The position numbers were made by a program, and so were the translations under genes. Under the pieces are notes generated by a model, which was not told where the DNA came from, did no database searches, and saw only the letters and a program-made list of their open reading frames with translations. Below are positions 1 through 7,793 of a stretch of 15,435 bases of DNA, piece after piece (position 1 is the first letter of the stretch; each line of letters starts with the position of its first letter). This DNA comes from an uncultured Erysipelotrichaceae bacterium (GTDB taxonomy: Bacteria > Bacillota_I > Bacilli_A > RF39 > UBA660): assembly GCA_902783345.1 (NCBI GenBank), contig CACZQI010000068.1, forward strand, positions 1-15,435, given 5' to 3'.

Positions 1-41
1 ATTTTTTGTCCATTATTAAAATTCTTAAGTTAGCATAACTT

Positions 42-75
42 GGCTACTAAGTGAAGAACTTAGTAGTCTTTTTTT
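42..75 (+). terminator. Rho-independent terminator of an upstream gene
   Basis: An 11-bp stem (GGCTACTAAGT at 42-52 with ACTTAGTAGTC at 58-68, one G-U pair) closes a 5-nt loop and is followed by seven T (69-75). It must end a plus-strand gene lying before the window. It isolates that gene from the promoter at 110. Confidence 0.85.
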
Positions 76-109
76 ATAAAATATTGCCAATTATTACCAA
101 AACAAATGT

Positions 110-138
110 TTGATATTTTTAAAATATTGTGGTACACT
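110..138 (+). promoter_or_regulatory. Sigma-A-type promoter for the radical-SAM operon
   Basis: TTGATA (110-115), a 17-bp spacer and TACACT (133-138), with a TG dinucleotide at 130-131 forming an extended -10. Transcription would start near 145, just before the Shine-Dalgarno sequence GGTGG (145-149), so the leader is only about 11 nt. Confidence 0.65.
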
Positions 139-155
139 ATTAATGGTGGATATTT

Positions 156-1370
156 ATGGAATTAAAAGAGAAACTTATTATTTTATCTGATAGTGCCAAA
201 TATGATGCTTCATGTTCTTCTTCGGGTAGTAAAAGACAAAATACTAATGGTACAGGTAATGCAGCATACTCAGGAATATGCCATTCTTTTGCTAGTGATG
301 GAAGATGTATTTCCCTTTTAAAAATATTAATGACTAATAGTTGTATATTTGATTGTAAATATTGTGTAAACAGGAGAAGCAATAATGTTAAAAGAGCAAT
401 ATTTACGCCTGAGGAAATATGTCAAATTACAATGAATTTTTATAAAAGAAATTATATAGAAGGATTATTCTTATCTTCTGGAATTATAAAAAGCCCTGAT
501 TATACAATGGAAAAAATAATAGAAACAGTTTATTTACTTCGTAATAAATATCATTTTAATGGCTATATTCATGCTAAAGCAATACCAGGAGCAAGTGATT
601 ATTTACTTAAAAAATTAGGTAAATTAGTAGATAGAGTAAGCGCTAATATTGAGCTCCCTTCTGATAATTCTTTAAAACTTTTAGCCCCAGATAAAAATAT
701 TAATAAAATTGATAAAATAATGACAACAGTAAAAGAAAATAGAAGTAGAAACTTTGCTCCTGCAGGTCAAAGTACACAAATGATAATAGGAGCAAGTAGT
801 GAAACAGATTTAGATATTTTAGGTAAAAGTGAAAATCTATATAATAAGTATGATTTAAAAAGAGTTTTTTATTCTGCATATATTCCTGTTAATTCTGACA
901 AAATGCTTCCAAGTATTAAAATGCCACCTTTAACACGTGAAAATAGATTATATCAAGCAGATTGGCTACTTAGATACTATAATTATAAAGTTGATGATTT
1001 ACTTGATAAAAATAACCCCAATTTTAATGCTCTTTTAGACCCTAAAGCCGATTGGGCTCTTCGTCATATGGAAGAGTATCCTAAAGAGATAAATACAGCT
1101 AGTTATTATGATCTACTTAAAGTACCAGGTATTGGTCCTAAGTCAGCCAAAAAGATTATAAATGCTAGAAAAGTATTTAAAATTGAATTTAAAGATTTAA
1201 AGAAAATGAATATTTCAATTAAAAGAGCCATGTATTTTATAACTTGTAATGGTAAATACTATATTAATAGTGATAATTTATCAAAAAAATTTATTGAAAG
1301 TAATCTAGTACTTGATAACAAAGAAACAATTTCGAATGTTAGTACTCAGTTAGCCTTATTTAATGAATAA
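156..1370 (+). CDS. Putative DNA modification/repair radical SAM protein (TIGR03916-like)
   Basis: This is a radical SAM enzyme of the family annotated as putative DNA modification/repair protein. The [4Fe-4S]-binding cysteines are C63, C67 and C70 (CX3CX2C within NSCIFDCKYC). The preceding block with C20, C42 and C51 is also typical of the family. Residues 318-340 (LLKVPGIGPKSAKKI) form a helix-hairpin-helix, a non-specific DNA-binding motif, which supports a role on DNA. Length is 404 aa, normal for the family. The ATG at 156 follows GGTGG by 6 nt. It overlaps the DUF4130 gene by 8 bp, and these two families usually occur together. The true substrate is unknown; spore-photoproduct-lyase-like chemistry is suggested by distant similarity only. 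Confidence 0.88.
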   Translation: MELKEKLIILSDSAKYDASCSSSGSKRQNTNGTGNAAYSGICHSFASDGRCISLLKILMTNSCIFDCKYCVNRRSNNVKRAIFTPEEICQITMNFYKRNYIEGLFLSSGIIKSPDYTMEKIIETVYLLRNKYHFNGYIHAKAIPGASDYLLKKLGKLVDRVSANIELPSDNSLKLLAPDKNINKIDKIMTTVKENRSRNFAPAGQSTQMIIGASSETDLDILGKSENLYNKYDLKRVFYSAYIPVNSDKMLPSIKMPPLTRENRLYQADWLLRYYNYKVDDLLDKNNPNFNALLDPKADWALRHMEEYPKEINTASYYDLLKVPGIGPKSAKKIINARKVFKIEFKDLKKMNISIKRAMYFITCNGKYYINSDNLSKKFIESNLVLDNKETISNVSTQLALFNE

Positions 1371-2103
1371 TATTTATTTATATGATGGCTCTTTTAATTC
1401 ATTAATAAGTTTAATAAGTAAACTATTAACTATGAAAAACAATCCTCAAGATATTAAAAATAAGTATACATATACGCCTAATTTATTAGATAATGTGGTG
1501 GATTTAGATTTAAAAGAAACAAAAGATTTATTTTTAAAACAATTTTCTTTGGATATTATTCATACGATTTATTATGTTTATTTATCGGAAAATGAAAATA
1601 AAGAATTAGTAATATATTATTTTTTAAAAAATGCATTAAAATATCAAAATAAAGTTTATTTGCATCAATATTTAAAATGTGTCAATATGGCCATTAGTAT
1701 CGCAAAATATGTAGGGGGAGAAGCCCATAAATTAAAAGGTTTTACTAGATTTAAACTACTTAAAAATAATATTTATTATGCCGAGGTTAATCCAACTAAT
1801 AATATTATTGAAATACTTGCTAATCATTTTAAAAAAAGGCTAAAAAATGAATACTTTTTAATTAAAGATGTTAAAAGAAAAATATATGCTTTATATGATA
1901 AAAAAGATGTATATTATTTAACTGATAAAGAAATAATAAGTTTAAATTTAGAACTAAATGTAGAAGAAAAAGAATATGAAGATTTATGGAAAACTTTTTT
2001 TGAAACTATTGCAATTAAAGAAAGAGAGAACTTAAAAGTGCAAAGAAATTTTATGCCGAAAAAATATTGGAATTATATTTTAGAAATGGAGGATAAAGTG
2101 TGA
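1363..2103 (+). CDS. DUF4130 / TIGR03915-type DNA metabolism protein
   Basis: This 246-aa cytoplasmic protein is the usual partner of the radical SAM DNA-repair protein. The diagnostic pieces are the N-terminal YDGSFNSL, a central EAHKLKGFTRFK, then NIIEILANHFKKRLKNE, and the C-terminal segment LWKTFFETIAIKERENLKV followed by RNFMPKKYW. In some bacteria DUF4130 is fused to a uracil-DNA-glycosylase-like domain (from memory), consistent with handling damaged bases, but no catalytic activity is established. The ATG at 1363 lies inside the end of the previous gene and has no separate ribosome binding site, so translation is probably coupled. Its TGA stop (2101-2103) overlaps the next start by 4 bp. 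Confidence 0.85.
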   Translation: MNNIYLYDGSFNSLISLISKLLTMKNNPQDIKNKYTYTPNLLDNVVDLDLKETKDLFLKQFSLDIIHTIYYVYLSENENKELVIYYFLKNALKYQNKVYLHQYLKCVNMAISIAKYVGGEAHKLKGFTRFKLLKNNIYYAEVNPTNNIIEILANHFKKRLKNEYFLIKDVKRKIYALYDKKDVYYLTDKEIISLNLELNVEEKEYEDLWKTFFETIAIKERENLKVQRNFMPKKYWNYILEMEDKV

Positions 2104-3629
2104 AAGAAGTTATATATGGCCAAGAATTAAAGGATACTATTTTGCTTGCAGCAGATTTAATATGTAATGCTGTAGGCTCTACTTTAGGACCATCTGGAAA
2201 TAATGTAATTATTAATAAAGATGATTTAGCGCCTTTTATTACAAATGATGGAGTAACTATTGCTGAATCAATTAATGATAGTAATCCTAAAATTAATACA
2301 ATTTTAGAAATAATTAAAGAATCTTCCTTAAAAACTAATGAAGTAGTAGGCGATGGTACAACAACTACTTTAGTTTTATTAAATGGAGTATTAAAAGAAG
2401 GTTTTAAAGAAATAGAAAAAGGTAAAAGTGGCATAAAAATCAAAAAAGAATTAGATGATAGTGCTAATATAATTATTAAAGAACTATTAAAAATGAAAAG
2501 AAAACCTTCAAAAGAGGATCTAATAAATGTAGCAGGCATCTCTTGTGGTGATATTATGCTTGGTAAATTTATAACAGAAGTATTTTTAAAAATGAAAAGT
2601 AGTAATAGCATTAAAATAAAACAAAGTTTAAATGATAAGACTTATTATGAAATTAAAAAAGGATATAGTTTAGATATTGAAAATATTCCTTTAGTTTATT
2701 TTAAAGAGCATAAGGAAATTAATTTAAATGATGCTTATATTATTATTTTAAATGGTTATCTAAATAATCTTGAAGAAATAAGTGATGTTATAAATGAAGG
2801 TTTAGAACATAATAAAAGTATTGTAATTTTAGCAAGTGATTTTGATGAATCAATAATGCAAAATGTAATTGTTTATAATATTCAAGCAAATAAGAATATT
2901 TATCTTTTTAAGTTGCCAGATTATGGAATTAGAAAAATGAAAATTATCGAGGATTTATGTGCTTTATGTAATACTAAACCTGTTAATTTAAATTTTGAAA
3001 ATAATATAATATTAAATTTAAAAAAGATTAGTAATATAACTATTAATCCTAATAATATTACTATAGTAAATAATTCTAAAGATATTAAAAACTATTTAAA
3101 TAAATTAAAAAAAGAATTAAATAATACTTATGAAACATATGAAAAAGATTTTTTAAAAGAGCGTATAAGTAAACTTGATAAAGGAATTGCTACTATTTAT
3201 ATAGGGGCAAGTACTAATACTGAGAGTAAAGATAAAGTTATGAGAGCACTTGATGCAATAAGTGCATTAAATATTGCTAGTGAAGGGGTAGTTATTGGTG
3301 AAGGTATTAGTTTTTTAAAGATAAGTAATAATATATCTAATAGTATTATGAAAAAATCTTTGCAAAGACCATTTGAAAAAATTTTAGAAAATGCTGGAGA
3401 AGATATCATAAATCGTAAGAATGATATTATAAAATATAATTATCAGAAGATATTAAATATTGAAACTAAAAATTATGAAGATATAAATGATACAAAAATT
3501 ATTGACCCTGTCTTAGTTTTAATTGAAGAAATAAAAAATAGCATTTCAATTGCAGGCATGCTTTTAACAACAAACTATTTAGTTATTAATGAAACTTTAA
3601 AAGATGAGATGAATAATAATATGATTTAA
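2100..3629 (+). CDS. Divergent GroEL-type (group I) chaperonin
   Basis: This 509-aa protein has the GroEL equatorial signatures. TLGPSGNNVIINK and PFITNDGV carry D50, equivalent to E. coli D52. GDGTTTT (84-90) carries D85, equivalent to D87. ERISKLDKGIATIYIGAST, EGVVIGEG (395-402) and DPVLVLIEEIKNSISIAGML complete the C-terminal half; D385 is the probable counterpart of the ATPase residue D398. The apical region (about 180-350) is short and poorly conserved, and the Gly-Gly-Met-rich tail is absent. Usual GroEL length is about 540-550. No groES lies nearby. The GTG start follows GGAGG by 6 nt and overlaps the DUF4130 stop as GTGA, so the chaperonin is co-translated with the DNA-repair pair. 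It may be the sole GroEL or a specialised paralogue; the window cannot decide. Confidence 0.85.
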   Translation: MKEVIYGQELKDTILLAADLICNAVGSTLGPSGNNVIINKDDLAPFITNDGVTIAESINDSNPKINTILEIIKESSLKTNEVVGDGTTTTLVLLNGVLKEGFKEIEKGKSGIKIKKELDDSANIIIKELLKMKRKPSKEDLINVAGISCGDIMLGKFITEVFLKMKSSNSIKIKQSLNDKTYYEIKKGYSLDIENIPLVYFKEHKEINLNDAYIIILNGYLNNLEEISDVINEGLEHNKSIVILASDFDESIMQNVIVYNIQANKNIYLFKLPDYGIRKMKIIEDLCALCNTKPVNLNFENNIILNLKKISNITINPNNITIVNNSKDIKNYLNKLKKELNNTYETYEKDFLKERISKLDKGIATIYIGASTNTESKDKVMRALDAISALNIASEGVVIGEGISFLKISNNISNSIMKKSLQRPFEKILENAGEDIINRKNDIIKYNYQKILNIETKNYEDINDTKIIDPVLVLIEEIKNSISIAGMLLTTNYLVINETLKDEMNNNMI

Positions 3630-3630
3630 T

Positions 3631-3650
3631 AGTGCTTATTGCACTTTTTT
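3631..3650 (+). terminator. Short terminator after the chaperonin gene
   Basis: AGTGC (3631-3635), loop TTATT and GCACT (3641-3645) are followed by T-rich sequence. The 5-bp stem is short, so termination may be incomplete. It sits 2 nt after the chaperonin stop codon. Confidence 0.6.
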
Positions 3651-3685
3651 ATATTTTAAATTAAAATGAATATGAGGGAAGATTT

Positions 3686-4528
3686 ATGGAAACTATTAAA
3701 GATTTTAATGATTATGAAATATTAGGTATGGATAGTGGTTATAAATATGAAAGATGGGGTAATATTTTATTAAAAAGACCTGATCCAGAAATAATATGGC
3801 CAGATAGTATTGATATAAAAGTAGATGCTGAGTATATAAGAAGTAATACTGGTGGTGGTGAGTGGAAGATTTATAATAAAATTCCATCAAGTTGGCAAGT
3901 ACAATATAAAGATTTAGTTTTCAATTTAAAATTAATGGGCTTTAAACATACCGGTTTATTTCCTGAACAAGCCTATAATTGGGATTTAATTAGAGAAAAG
4001 ATTAAAAACGCGAATAAAAAGGTTAAAGTTTTAAATCTATTTGCTTATACGGGAGCCGCAAGTGTGGCAGCCTTAAAAGAGGGTGCATCAGTAGTTCATG
4101 TTGATTCATCAAAAGGAATGATCGATTGGGCTAAAGAAAATGTTAAAAGCAATCATTTAGAAGATAAACCAATTAGATTTTTAGTTGATGATGTTCGTAA
4201 ATTTGTTAAAAGAGAGATAAGAAGAGGCAATAAATATGACATCATTATTATGGATCCACCTTCATTTGGTAGGGGTGCTAAAAATGAGGTTTGGCAAGTT
4301 GAAAAAGATTTGTATGACTTAGTTTTAGATGCCGCAAGCCTGCTTTCTGATGAACCATTATTATTTATTATCAATTCATACACAACAGGTTTATCAATGA
4401 CGGTTATAGAAAACATTTTAAAGAAAACAATAAAGTATGAAGGAAGCATAAAATCTACTGAACTAGGGATTAAAGCAAATAATGGTTTAATTCTTCCTTG
4501 TGGTGTTACTGCTAGATGGGTTAAATAG
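3686..4528 (+). CDS. Class I SAM-dependent rRNA methyltransferase (RlmI-like, COG1092)
   Basis: This 280-aa cytoplasmic methyltransferase has a Rossmann-fold SAM site. Motif I is LNLFAYTGAAS (116-126), the acidic residue after strand 2 is D140 (VVHVDSSKGM), and DPPSFGRG (190-197) is motif IV. The last two motifs and the N-terminal GFKHTGLFPEQ block match the RlmI/RlmK-type 23S rRNA methyltransferases (Methyltrans_SAM family). The N-terminal PUA domain of E. coli RlmI is not evident; the N-terminal 80 residues are a short beta-rich region instead, as in shorter Gram-positive members. Exact target base is not predictable. The ATG at 3686 follows GAGGGA. The spoVS gene follows after 43 nt without an obvious terminator. 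Confidence 0.85.
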   Translation: METIKDFNDYEILGMDSGYKYERWGNILLKRPDPEIIWPDSIDIKVDAEYIRSNTGGGEWKIYNKIPSSWQVQYKDLVFNLKLMGFKHTGLFPEQAYNWDLIREKIKNANKKVKVLNLFAYTGAASVAALKEGASVVHVDSSKGMIDWAKENVKSNHLEDKPIRFLVDDVRKFVKREIRRGNKYDIIIMDPPSFGRGAKNEVWQVEKDLYDLVLDAASLLSDEPLLFIINSYTTGLSMTVIENILKKTIKYEGSIKSTELGIKANNGLILPCGVTARWVK

Positions 4529-4571
4529 CATAAATCCATAATCCATTTAATATAATTAAGTGGAGGCGAAA

Positions 4572-4832
4572 ATGGAAATATTAAAAGTATCATCAAAAAG
4601 TAATCCAAGTAAGGTAGCAGGTGCTATCGCAAATATTTTTCGAACAGAAGGAAAATTAGAAATCCAAACAATTGGAGCAGGTAGTTTAAATCAAGCCGTT
4701 AAAGCAGTTGCAATTGCTAGGGGATTTGTTGCACCAAGTGGTAATAATTTAACAATAACTCCTGCATTTTCGGACATTTTAATTGATGGAGTGCAAAAAA
4801 CAGCTATAAAACTTATAGTTGAAGCTAAATAG
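4572..4832 (+). CDS. spoVS: Stage V sporulation protein S (SpoVS)
   Basis: This 86-aa protein matches SpoVS almost end to end. It begins MEILKVSSKSNPSKVAGAIA and contains EIQTIGAGSLNQAVKAVAIA, then RGFVAPSGNNL, DILIDGVQKTAIKLIVEAK. SpoVS is a small Alba-like fold protein needed for late sporulation (coat assembly and septation effects) in Bacillus subtilis, though homologues also occur in non-spore-formers. A GTG at 4560 in the same frame is part of the ribosome binding site GGAGG (4562-4566). The family N-terminus and the 5-nt spacing make ATG 4572 the real start. It lies between the rRNA methyltransferase gene and a separate promoter at 4835. Confidence 0.95.
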   Translation: MEILKVSSKSNPSKVAGAIANIFRTEGKLEIQTIGAGSLNQAVKAVAIARGFVAPSGNNLTITPAFSDILIDGVQKTAIKLIVEAK

Positions 4833-4834
4833 TT

Positions 4835-4863
4835 TTGCATTTTTATTAAAAATATGCTAATAT
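4835..4863 (+). promoter_or_regulatory. Sigma-A-type promoter of the transglutaminase operon
   Basis: TTGCAT (4835-4840), exactly 17 bp, then TAATAT (4858-4863) with TG at 4855-4856 (extended -10). The start would be near 4870, leaving a leader of about 20 nt that contains the ribosome binding site AAAAGGGG. The promoter begins 3 nt after the spoVS stop. Confidence 0.7.
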
Positions 4864-4889
4864 ATCCTCTTATAAAAGGGGATTTTCTT

Positions 4890-5969
4890 ATGGAAAATAA
4901 TTGGGAAGCCGTAAATTTTACTTTTTGTGAAGCAACTAACCTTCAAGATATCATTGATACTAATGATAATGTAATTGATGATATCATTACTTTATATGCT
5001 GATTATAATACGGTTAAAGATAACTTTGACTACTTTATATGGGTAGTTGAAAATATGATGGCTAATGATTTAAACACTATTAATGTGGATAGTTATAAAA
5101 CCGTAAAGTTTATTAATAATCACTTAAAAGACAAAATGGATATAGTTTTAAATGTTTTAGATGATTATGAAAATAGAACGCGTAAAAGTATAATTAAAGA
5201 AGAAATTGATAAGTGTTCATTTACCATTCCATTATCATATATTATGTGGGATGTTAACTTTGAAGACTTTATGAATGTTAACTTAGTTACTTATCATAAT
5301 AATGCTTTAAATTACAATGGTAATACTAAAGTAGATATTGATACTTTAAAGAAAATAAGAGATTTAATTAATGAATTAAACTCATTAGGAAAATTTACTC
5401 CATTACAAATTATTATTTTAGTTTCGAATTATTTACAAAAAAATACGGAATATATATCTGATAATGTTGATGAATATGGAGATTTTACCGCAATATTAGA
5501 TGATAAAGTAGAAGGTTTAGAAGATGAAGTTGGTTTAATTGAAACAGTTTTATTTAAACATTATGGTTTATGTACAGGTATTGCTAATGCAACTACTGTT
5601 TTATTAAATAATCCTGTCTTTAAAATTAATGCTCGAACAATATTCAATGAAGATCATGCTTTAAATATTGTTAAGTATAAAGGGGAATATTACTTTATTG
5701 ATAATACTTGGAATATTACAAGAAGTAAAAAGTCTTTTCCAAAAGCCATAAAAACAAGAGAGTTTAATTCTAAATACATTTTATATGGTAAAAAGATGTT
5801 TGATTATTATATAGATAAAGAGTATTTATGTAGTAATCCTAATATTGATAAAGTAGGCAAAAGAATTAAAGAAGAAGAAATATTAAAAGCCAAAGGGCAA
5901 ATGATGGATAGAGTATCATTTAAATATAACAATGATATCGTGCATCCATTAACAAAAGTTTATAAGTAG
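4890..5969 (+). CDS. Transglutaminase-like superfamily protein
   Basis: The C-terminal half carries a transglutaminase/cysteine-protease-like triad in the right order (numbered from the start used here): C228 in HYGLCTGIANA, H256 in EDHALNIVKYKGEYYF and D271 in FIDNTWN. The segment TPLQIIILVSNYLQKNTEY before it matches the helix preceding the core in bacterial transglutaminase-like domains. The first 150 residues are not recognised. No signal peptide or membrane segment is seen, so it is probably cytoplasmic, unlike most secreted relatives. An upstream in-frame ATG at 4854 would start inside the promoter; ATG 4890 follows AAAAGGGG and is preferred (359 aa). It is the first of three genes before the terminator at 7737. 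The reaction (protease, amidase or cross-linking) is unknown. Confidence 0.75.
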   Translation: MENNWEAVNFTFCEATNLQDIIDTNDNVIDDIITLYADYNTVKDNFDYFIWVVENMMANDLNTINVDSYKTVKFINNHLKDKMDIVLNVLDDYENRTRKSIIKEEIDKCSFTIPLSYIMWDVNFEDFMNVNLVTYHNNALNYNGNTKVDIDTLKKIRDLINELNSLGKFTPLQIIILVSNYLQKNTEYISDNVDEYGDFTAILDDKVEGLEDEVGLIETVLFKHYGLCTGIANATTVLLNNPVFKINARTIFNEDHALNIVKYKGEYYFIDNTWNITRSKKSFPKAIKTREFNSKYILYGKKMFDYYIDKEYLCSNPNIDKVGKRIKEEEILKAKGQMMDRVSFKYNNDIVHPLTKVYK

Positions 5970-5977
5970 GTGATTAG

Positions 5978-6949
5978 ATGTTTAATTTAATTGAAAAAAC
6001 TTTAGATTATTTATACTATGATGGTGGTTTTGAATTAACAACTGGCTATCAAACATTTTCTTTTAGAGTAAGAAAAGATAGTGAAATTGAAATAATAGCT
6101 GATGATAAAAAAGTTTATGCTAAAGAACCAGATATTTATCAATTTTTTGCTTTTGTAATTTTTTGTGAAGTTTTATCTAGTGAGCAAAAAACTTTTATTA
6201 CCAGTAAAAATAATTATGAAAATGTTTCTAAACACAATTTAAAGGCTTTAAATAAAGTTTATAATATTTATAAAACGATGTTACAAATAAGTGGGGAAGA
6301 TTTAGTAGATGCGCTTACTAATGAAGATATAGGTGAACTACAAAACATATTTGTATTTAATGCTAATGAAGCCTATCCTTTAGAAGAAACTAAACTCAAA
6401 TATGACTCACTTAAAGAGCGTCTTATAAATTTAGCCGATTATTTTGTTAAGACTTATGAATATTATGATAATGTGTATGATGTTATTTTAACGACTGAAG
6501 ATTATGAAAAAGTGAATGTTTATGCCAGAATGAAATGGGATGAACTTGAAAGTAATAAATCACTTAAACATCCAGGATTTTTTACTAAAGATGATATTCT
6601 TTATACTGTAAGTATGACTTTCCATCAGTTAGAAAGAGATTTAGATATATCTAATAATTTAAGTATTATTGATGAAGAAAAATTAATTAAAGTATTTGCT
6701 TCACTTGCTTATTATCGAGTTGATATTTTAGATATTATTTTCTTAATAAAATGTGCTTTTAGTAATGCTATTGAAAATGAAAGAGAATATATATTAATAG
6801 ATGATTTTATAGAGGCTATTGAGCTATCATATTTAAGTGATGAAGTAATTGATAAAATGATATTTAAATTAGATAAAATTAAAGAAGATAGTAAAGTAGT
6901 AAAACTAAATAACAATGTTATTAAATTTCCAGGTAGATGGAATAAATAA
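5978..6949 (+). CDS. Uncharacterised 323-aa protein, second gene of the transglutaminase operon
   Basis: I do not recognise this family. The ATG at 5978 follows AGGTGA with normal spacing, 8 nt after the transglutaminase-like gene, so both are surely co-transcribed. The protein is acidic, soluble and probably mainly helical. A short N-terminal beta-rich stretch (TGYQTFSFRVRKDSEIEII) is followed by helical segments rich in Asp, Glu, Tyr and Lys. There is no signal peptide, no membrane segment and no obvious nucleotide-binding motif. The C-terminus is basic (VIKFPGRWNK). The conserved operon position suggests function together with the transglutaminase-like protein. Confidence 0.7.
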   Translation: MFNLIEKTLDYLYYDGGFELTTGYQTFSFRVRKDSEIEIIADDKKVYAKEPDIYQFFAFVIFCEVLSSEQKTFITSKNNYENVSKHNLKALNKVYNIYKTMLQISGEDLVDALTNEDIGELQNIFVFNANEAYPLEETKLKYDSLKERLINLADYFVKTYEYYDNVYDVILTTEDYEKVNVYARMKWDELESNKSLKHPGFFTKDDILYTVSMTFHQLERDLDISNNLSIIDEEKLIKVFASLAYYRVDILDIIFLIKCAFSNAIENEREYILIDDFIEAIELSYLSDEVIDKMIFKLDKIKEDSKVVKLNNNVIKFPGRWNK

Positions 6950-6987
6950 TAAATAAAAAATTATATTTAAATAAGGAGAAATGAAAA

Positions 6988-7734
6988 ATGAAAACATATA
7001 TAAAAAGAAATGATGTAAAATTTGGCGGAAATGGTTCTAAAATAATAAAGGAAGAATTAGATTATATTGATAAAATTATTTATGATTATGATAATTTAAC
7101 TAATAAAGAAAAATATGAATTAATTGATCACTTTTATTATGTTAGTTTAGAGAAAGAAGATTTTGTTAAGTTAGTTAATTTAAAACATAATAGTAGTTAT
7201 ACAAATATTACTAATATACCAACTAATATGGAAGATGAATATATTAGTTCTGAACTTCACGGTCGTGAATTTAACTTACAAATGCAAAAGTATCAAGTTA
7301 TTTTAACTTGTGCTTGCAAAGAAGAATTTGTTTTAGAAAATAAATTATATACTTTTGATGAAGTAACTGAACTAATTAAAAAGGAAGTAATCTATCCAAT
7401 CTTTGTTAATAATAAAAAGATAGATGAGTATTCTAATGATGCTACTAAAGTACAACATGTAAATAGTTTTGTATCAAATGAAATGTATGCTGAAATGGAT
7501 TGGATTAATTCTAATGAATATGGTTTTGTTATAAATGAAGATAATTTAGCCTTAATCATAAATTTAATTGAATTAAATCTTAAAAAGGAAGACCTTCTAA
7601 ATGGAGTTAAAAAATATCTATTTAATTTAATAGAGGATTTACACTATGCTGAGTGGAGATGCACTAACGAAGAAGTGGAAATGAAACCAGTTTTACTTGA
7701 TGTTTATAATAATGGCTTTAAAAAAGTTTGTTAA
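6988..7734 (+). CDS. Uncharacterised 248-aa protein, third gene of the transglutaminase operon
   Basis: This protein is not recognised. AAGGAG (6973-6978) lies 9 nt before ATG 6988. An out-of-frame ATG at 6981 opens only a ten-codon ORF. It is a soluble, acidic protein. A Cys pair occurs at QVILTCACKEEF, and the segment YAEMDWINSNEYGFVINEDN is likely ordered. It follows the previous gene by 38 nt and is closed by a strong terminator 3 nt after the stop. No catalytic motif was seen. Confidence 0.7.
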   Translation: MKTYIKRNDVKFGGNGSKIIKEELDYIDKIIYDYDNLTNKEKYELIDHFYYVSLEKEDFVKLVNLKHNSSYTNITNIPTNMEDEYISSELHGREFNLQMQKYQVILTCACKEEFVLENKLYTFDEVTELIKKEVIYPIFVNNKKIDEYSNDATKVQHVNSFVSNEMYAEMDWINSNEYGFVINEDNLALIINLIELNLKKEDLLNGVKKYLFNLIEDLHYAEWRCTNEEVEMKPVLLDVYNNGFKKVC

Positions 7735-7736
7735 TT

Positions 7737-7759
7737 AAAGAGAAATTTTTCTCTTTTTT
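7737..7759 (+). terminator. Terminator of the transglutaminase operon
   Basis: AAAGAGAAA (7737-7745) pairs perfectly with TTTCTCTTT (7748-7756), followed by more T. The innermost pairs open to give a usable loop. It closes the three-gene unit and separates it from sufB. Confidence 0.8.
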
Positions 7760-7768
7760 CTTTTGGCG

Positions 7769-7777
7769 TGATATAAT
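7769..7777 (+). promoter_or_regulatory. Extended -10 promoter of sufB
   Basis: TG-A-TATAAT (7769-7777) is a perfect extended -10. No good -35 is seen at 17 bp because that place is occupied by the T-tract of the preceding terminator. Transcription would start near 7784, about 10 nt before the start codon chosen for sufB. Confidence 0.6.
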
Positions 7778-7793
7778 AACTTAAGTGATGTTT

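Noticed and set aside
2051..2611. Minus-strand ORF opposite the chaperonin
   Set aside because: Shadow of a conserved plus-strand gene; Ser/Phe/Leu-rich with no family resemblance and no ribosome site.
4551..4556. TATAAT as a spoVS promoter
   Set aside because: No -35 is present and the start site would fall within the ribosome site GGAGG. More likely random A+T sequence or a weak element.
4560..4571. Upstream GTG start for spoVS
   Set aside because: It lies inside the ribosome binding site GTGGAGG, and the SpoVS family begins MEILKVS, which is ATG 4572.
4153..4608. Minus-strand ORF opposite the methyltransferase and the spoVS start
   Set aside because: It opposes two conserved genes and has composition expected of antisense reading.
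4854..4889. Upstream ATG start for the transglutaminase-like gene
   Set aside because: It would start within the -10 region and upstream of AAAAGGGG, so ATG 4890 is better.
7785..7793. GTG 7785 or ATG 7788 as leaderless sufB start
   Set aside because: Possible from the position of the -10, but AAGTGAT in front of ATG 7794 and the family alignment favour 7794.
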